Positions 12,529 to 14,757 of a DNA stretch of 14,757 nt are shown piece after piece. The notes under the pieces are model-generated. The model saw nothing but the letters and a program-made list of their open reading frames with translations, was not told the origin of the DNA and ran no database searches. Every line of letters begins with the position of its first letter. The first letter of the stretch is position 1. The stretch is from Pseudomonadota bacterium. GTDB taxonomy: Bacteria; Myxococcota; Myxococcia; Myxococcales; Anaeromyxobacteraceae. The translations under genes were made by a program, and so were the position numbers. Location of the stretch: contig JAEZXM010000101.1 of the NCBI GenBank assembly GCA_023419875.1, positions 1 through 14,757 of the forward strand. Direction: 5' to 3'.

Positions 12529-14757
12529 GTGGCCCGCCCGCCGGCGCTCGCGAAGCTCACCGTCCCGCGCATCTCACGCATCCTGCCGCGGCCGCGGCTC
12601 TTCAAGTCGCTGGACGGGGCGCTCCGCGGGCGGATCCAGTGGCTCGTGGCCCCGCCCGGCGCGGGCAAGACGGCGCTGGTCGCGAGCTGGCTCGAGGCGC
12701 GCAAGCTCCCGCCCATCTGGATCCAGCTCGACGAGGGCGACGGCGACGTCGCGACCTTCTTTCACTACTTGTCCCGGTCGGCCGGGCAGCGCGTCCGCGG
12801 CCGGCGCGCCCTGCCCGCCTTCACCCCGGAGTACCTGGCCGCGCCGGGCGGCTTCGCCCGCCGTTTCTTCCGTGCCCTGTGCGGGGCCGTGCGGCCGCCG
12901 TTCACGCTCGTGCTGGACGACTACCACGAGATCCGCGCCGACTCGCCCGTCCACGCCGCGCTGTCCGAGGGCCTGGCCGAGCTCCCCGACGGCGTCGCCG
13001 CGGTGATCCTGAGCCGGGGCGAGCCGCCCGCCGCGCTCGCGCGTCAGCGCGCGAGCGGCCGCCTCGACGTGCTGCGCGGCGAGCCGCTCTCGCTGAGTGA
13101 GCGTGAGGCCAGGGCGATCGCCGCGCTCTGGGGATACCGCGGCCGGGATCGCGACACGGTGCTCGCCCTCCACTCGCGCACCCAGGGGTGGGCGGCGGGC
13201 CTGGTGCTGCTCCTGGCAGCCTGGCGCAGGGCGGCGCACGATCGGCGGGCCGATGAGGACGAGCGGGCCCTCTTCGACTACTTCGCCGAGGAGGTCCTGG
13301 CATGCTCCGACGCGGAGACCCGCACGGTCCTGATGGAGACGGCCGCGCTCCCGCGCGTCGCGGCCGAGCAGGCCATCCGGCTCACCGGCGTGGCGCGCGC
13401 CGGCGAGATCCTCGGGGACCTCTCGCGCCGCGGGTACTTCGTGGAGCGCCACGGCGATCCGCCCACGTTCCGCTACCACGCCCTCTTCCGCGAGTTCCTG
13501 CTCGGCCGCGCCGAGAAGGCGCTCCCCCCGGACCGGCGTGCCGGCCTGCAGCTCGCCGCGGCCTCGGAGCTCGCGTCGGTGGGCCAGGTGGACGAGGCCT
13601 TCCACCTCTACGCCCGGGCGGGCGCCTGGAGGGAAGCCGCCGGGATCGCCTGCCGGGAGGCGCCGGGCCTGCTCGCGCAGGGCCGCGCCGAGACGGTGAT
13701 CCGCTGGATCTCGAGCATGCCCGAGGAGCTCCGGAACACCGAGCCGTGGCTGCTCCTCTGGCTCGGCGCGGCCCGCTCGCCGTTCGATCCGCGCGAAGCC
13801 CGCGGGCCCCTCGAGAAGGCGTTCGACCGCTTCGTCGCCGGCGGTGACGCCGCGGGCGCGTACCTCGCCTGGTCGGCGGTGGCCGAGGGGCTCTTCTTCG
13901 AGATGGACGACCTGGCGCCGCTCGATCGCTGGCTCTCGATCCTCGGCGACCTCCTGCGGAGGTTCCCGCGACCGCCCGGACCCCACGTCGAGGCGCGGCT
14001 CGTCGCCACCGCCTTCGGCGCCTGCATGAACCGCCAGCCCGGGAGCCCGGAGCTCCGCGCCTGGGAGGAGCGCGCGATGTCGCTCGCGCTCTCGCCGGGC
14101 GAGGCGCGGCTCCGCCTGCCGGCGGGGCGCGAGCTGGCGTTGTTCTACGGCTGGTGGTCGATGGACCTCGCGAAGGGCCGCGTGGTCGTGGACACGCTCC
14201 GGCCCCTCGCGACGGGCAAGGGATCGGACCCCGCGAGCACGATCTTCTGGCACATCGCCGACGCGGACCTGCACCTGCACCTCGCGCACGTGGAGGCGTG
14301 CCTCGCGGCGGTCGATCGCGGCCTCTCGGTGGCGCGAGAGAGCGGCCTGCACCTCTGGGACTCGTTCCTCCTCCTGATCCGCTGCTGGGCGGCCCTGATG
14401 AAGGGCGACCTCGACGCTGCCTCACGCACGCTCGACGCGGTGGGCGCCGGCGCGGAGGGCGTGCCGAAGCTCGTCGCCTGCGGATACCACTACGCCGCCG
14501 GCGTGGTGGCCCGGCTCCGCGGCGAGGCGGGCCTCGCCCGCGAGCACGGCCGGATCTCGGTGGAGCTGTCGGTGGCCGGCGGCATGCCGCTCGCCGAGGC
14601 GTCCTGCCGGATGGCCCGGGCGCTCTCCGCGCCCGCGGAGACCGCACGCGCGGAGCTGGAAGGAGCGCTGGAGCTGGCCCGCCGCTGCGGGACGCGGCTC
14701 GTCCAGGTGGGGGCCCTGCTCGGCCTGGCGCTGCGCGACCTGCGCGACGGCGACGAG
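12529..14757 (+). CDS. MalT/LuxR-type ATP-dependent transcriptional regulator, C-terminus cut by window edge
   Basis: 743 residues are visible from GTG 12529 to the window end without a stop. AGGGG at 12517-12521 supports this start. The N-terminus matches large STAND-type regulators of the MalT/LAL group: KLTVPRISRILPRPRLF, Walker A APPGAGKTA (41-49), and FTLVLDDYHEI (125-135) with the Walker B aspartates. Later come SRGEPP, TQGWAAGL and RYHALFREFLLGR, which are standard landmarks of the group. From about residue 350 the chain is Ala/Leu-rich helical, consistent with TPR-like sensor repeats. A LuxR-type helix-turn-helix would be expected at the C-terminus beyond the window and is not seen. 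Such proteins bind a small inducer and ATP, oligomerise and activate promoters. The ProC-like gene ends 10 bp upstream, so its product may be a metabolic partner; the inducer is unknown. Confidence 0.88.
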   Translation, partial: MARPPALAKLTVPRISRILPRPRLFKSLDGALRGRIQWLVAPPGAGKTALVASWLEARKLPPIWIQLDEGDGDVATFFHYLSRSAGQRVRGRRALPAFTPEYLAAPGGFARRFFRALCGAVRPPFTLVLDDYHEIRADSPVHAALSEGLAELPDGVAAVILSRGEPPAALARQRASGRLDVLRGEPLSLSEREARAIAALWGYRGRDRDTVLALHSRTQGWAAGLVLLLAAWRRAAHDRRADEDERALFDYFAEEVLACSDAETRTVLMETAALPRVAAEQAIRLTGVARAGEILGDLSRRGYFVERHGDPPTFRYHALFREFLLGRAEKALPPDRRAGLQLAAASELASVGQVDEAFHLYARAGAWREAAGIACREAPGLLAQGRAETVIRWISSMPEELRNTEPWLLLWLGAARSPFDPREARGPLEKAFDRFVAGGDAAGAYLAWSAVAEGLFFEMDDLAPLDRWLSILGDLLRRFPRPPGPHVEARLVATAFGACMNRQPGSPELRAWEERAMSLALSPGEARLRLPAGRELALFYGWWSMDLAKGRVVVDTLRPLATGKGSDPASTIFWHIADADLHLHLAHVEACLAAVDRGLSVARESGLHLWDSFLLLIRCWAALMKGDLDAASRTLDAVGAGAEGVPKLVACGYHYAAGVVARLRGEAGLAREHGRISVELSVAGGMPLAEASCRMARALSAPAETARAELEGALELARRCGTRLVQVGALLGLALRDLRDGDE

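Overview
The window is very GC-rich DNA with strong G/C preference at codon third positions, dense genes and short gaps. The mix of genes (RegB-like kinase with an NtrC-type regulator, HybA/HybB-like redox proteins, a DUF1554 lipoprotein, a MalT-type regulator) fits Myxococcota, perhaps an Anaeromyxobacter relative. That placement is inference; no rRNA or other marker gene is present.

Layout. 3-149: tail of an unidentified gene. 203-679 (+): PaaI-type hotdog thioesterase, ending base-to-base against a convergent NmrA/QorB-like NAD(P)-binding oxidoreductase (680-1534, -) whose Shine-Dalgarno lies in a possible hairpin. 1670-2416 (-): PdxJ, vitamin B6 synthesis. 2544-4058 and 4055-5476 (+): a six-transmembrane histidine kinase and its sigma54-activating response regulator, overlapping by 4 bp. 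5477-5744: a non-coding gap with a paired inverted-repeat element, an operator-like palindrome and a good sigma54 -24/-12 match. 5745-8211 (+): a three-gene operon with ATGA overlaps encoding a small two-helix membrane protein, a Tat-exported four-cluster ferredoxin (HybA-like) and a ten-helix NrfD/HybB quinone-site protein. 8421-9602 (+): lipoprotein with Fn3-like, DUF1554 and Cys-rich parts, followed by a hairpin shared with the convergent DUF378 gene (9811-10086, -). 10222-11586 (-): membrane-anchored GH1 beta-glycosidase. 11587-11759: divergent gap carrying a second repeat cluster. 11760-12518 and 12529-14757 (+): a divergent ProC-like reductase and a MalT/LuxR-type ATPase regulator that runs off the window.

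How it may work together. The most interesting unit is 2544-8211. The kinase has a RegB/PrrB-like membrane part with a GGATSPL stretch where RegB has its quinone-linked GGxxNPF motif. Its partner is a sigma54 activator, and the next operon has a sigma54-like promoter with a palindrome centred about 98 bp upstream of the predicted start. The operon encodes a quinone/Fe-S electron-transfer pair without any hydrogenase catalytic subunit. The inferred model is a quinone-redox-sensing circuit that switches on an orphan Hyb-type electron conduit. The protein families are well supported; the circuit is a hypothesis.
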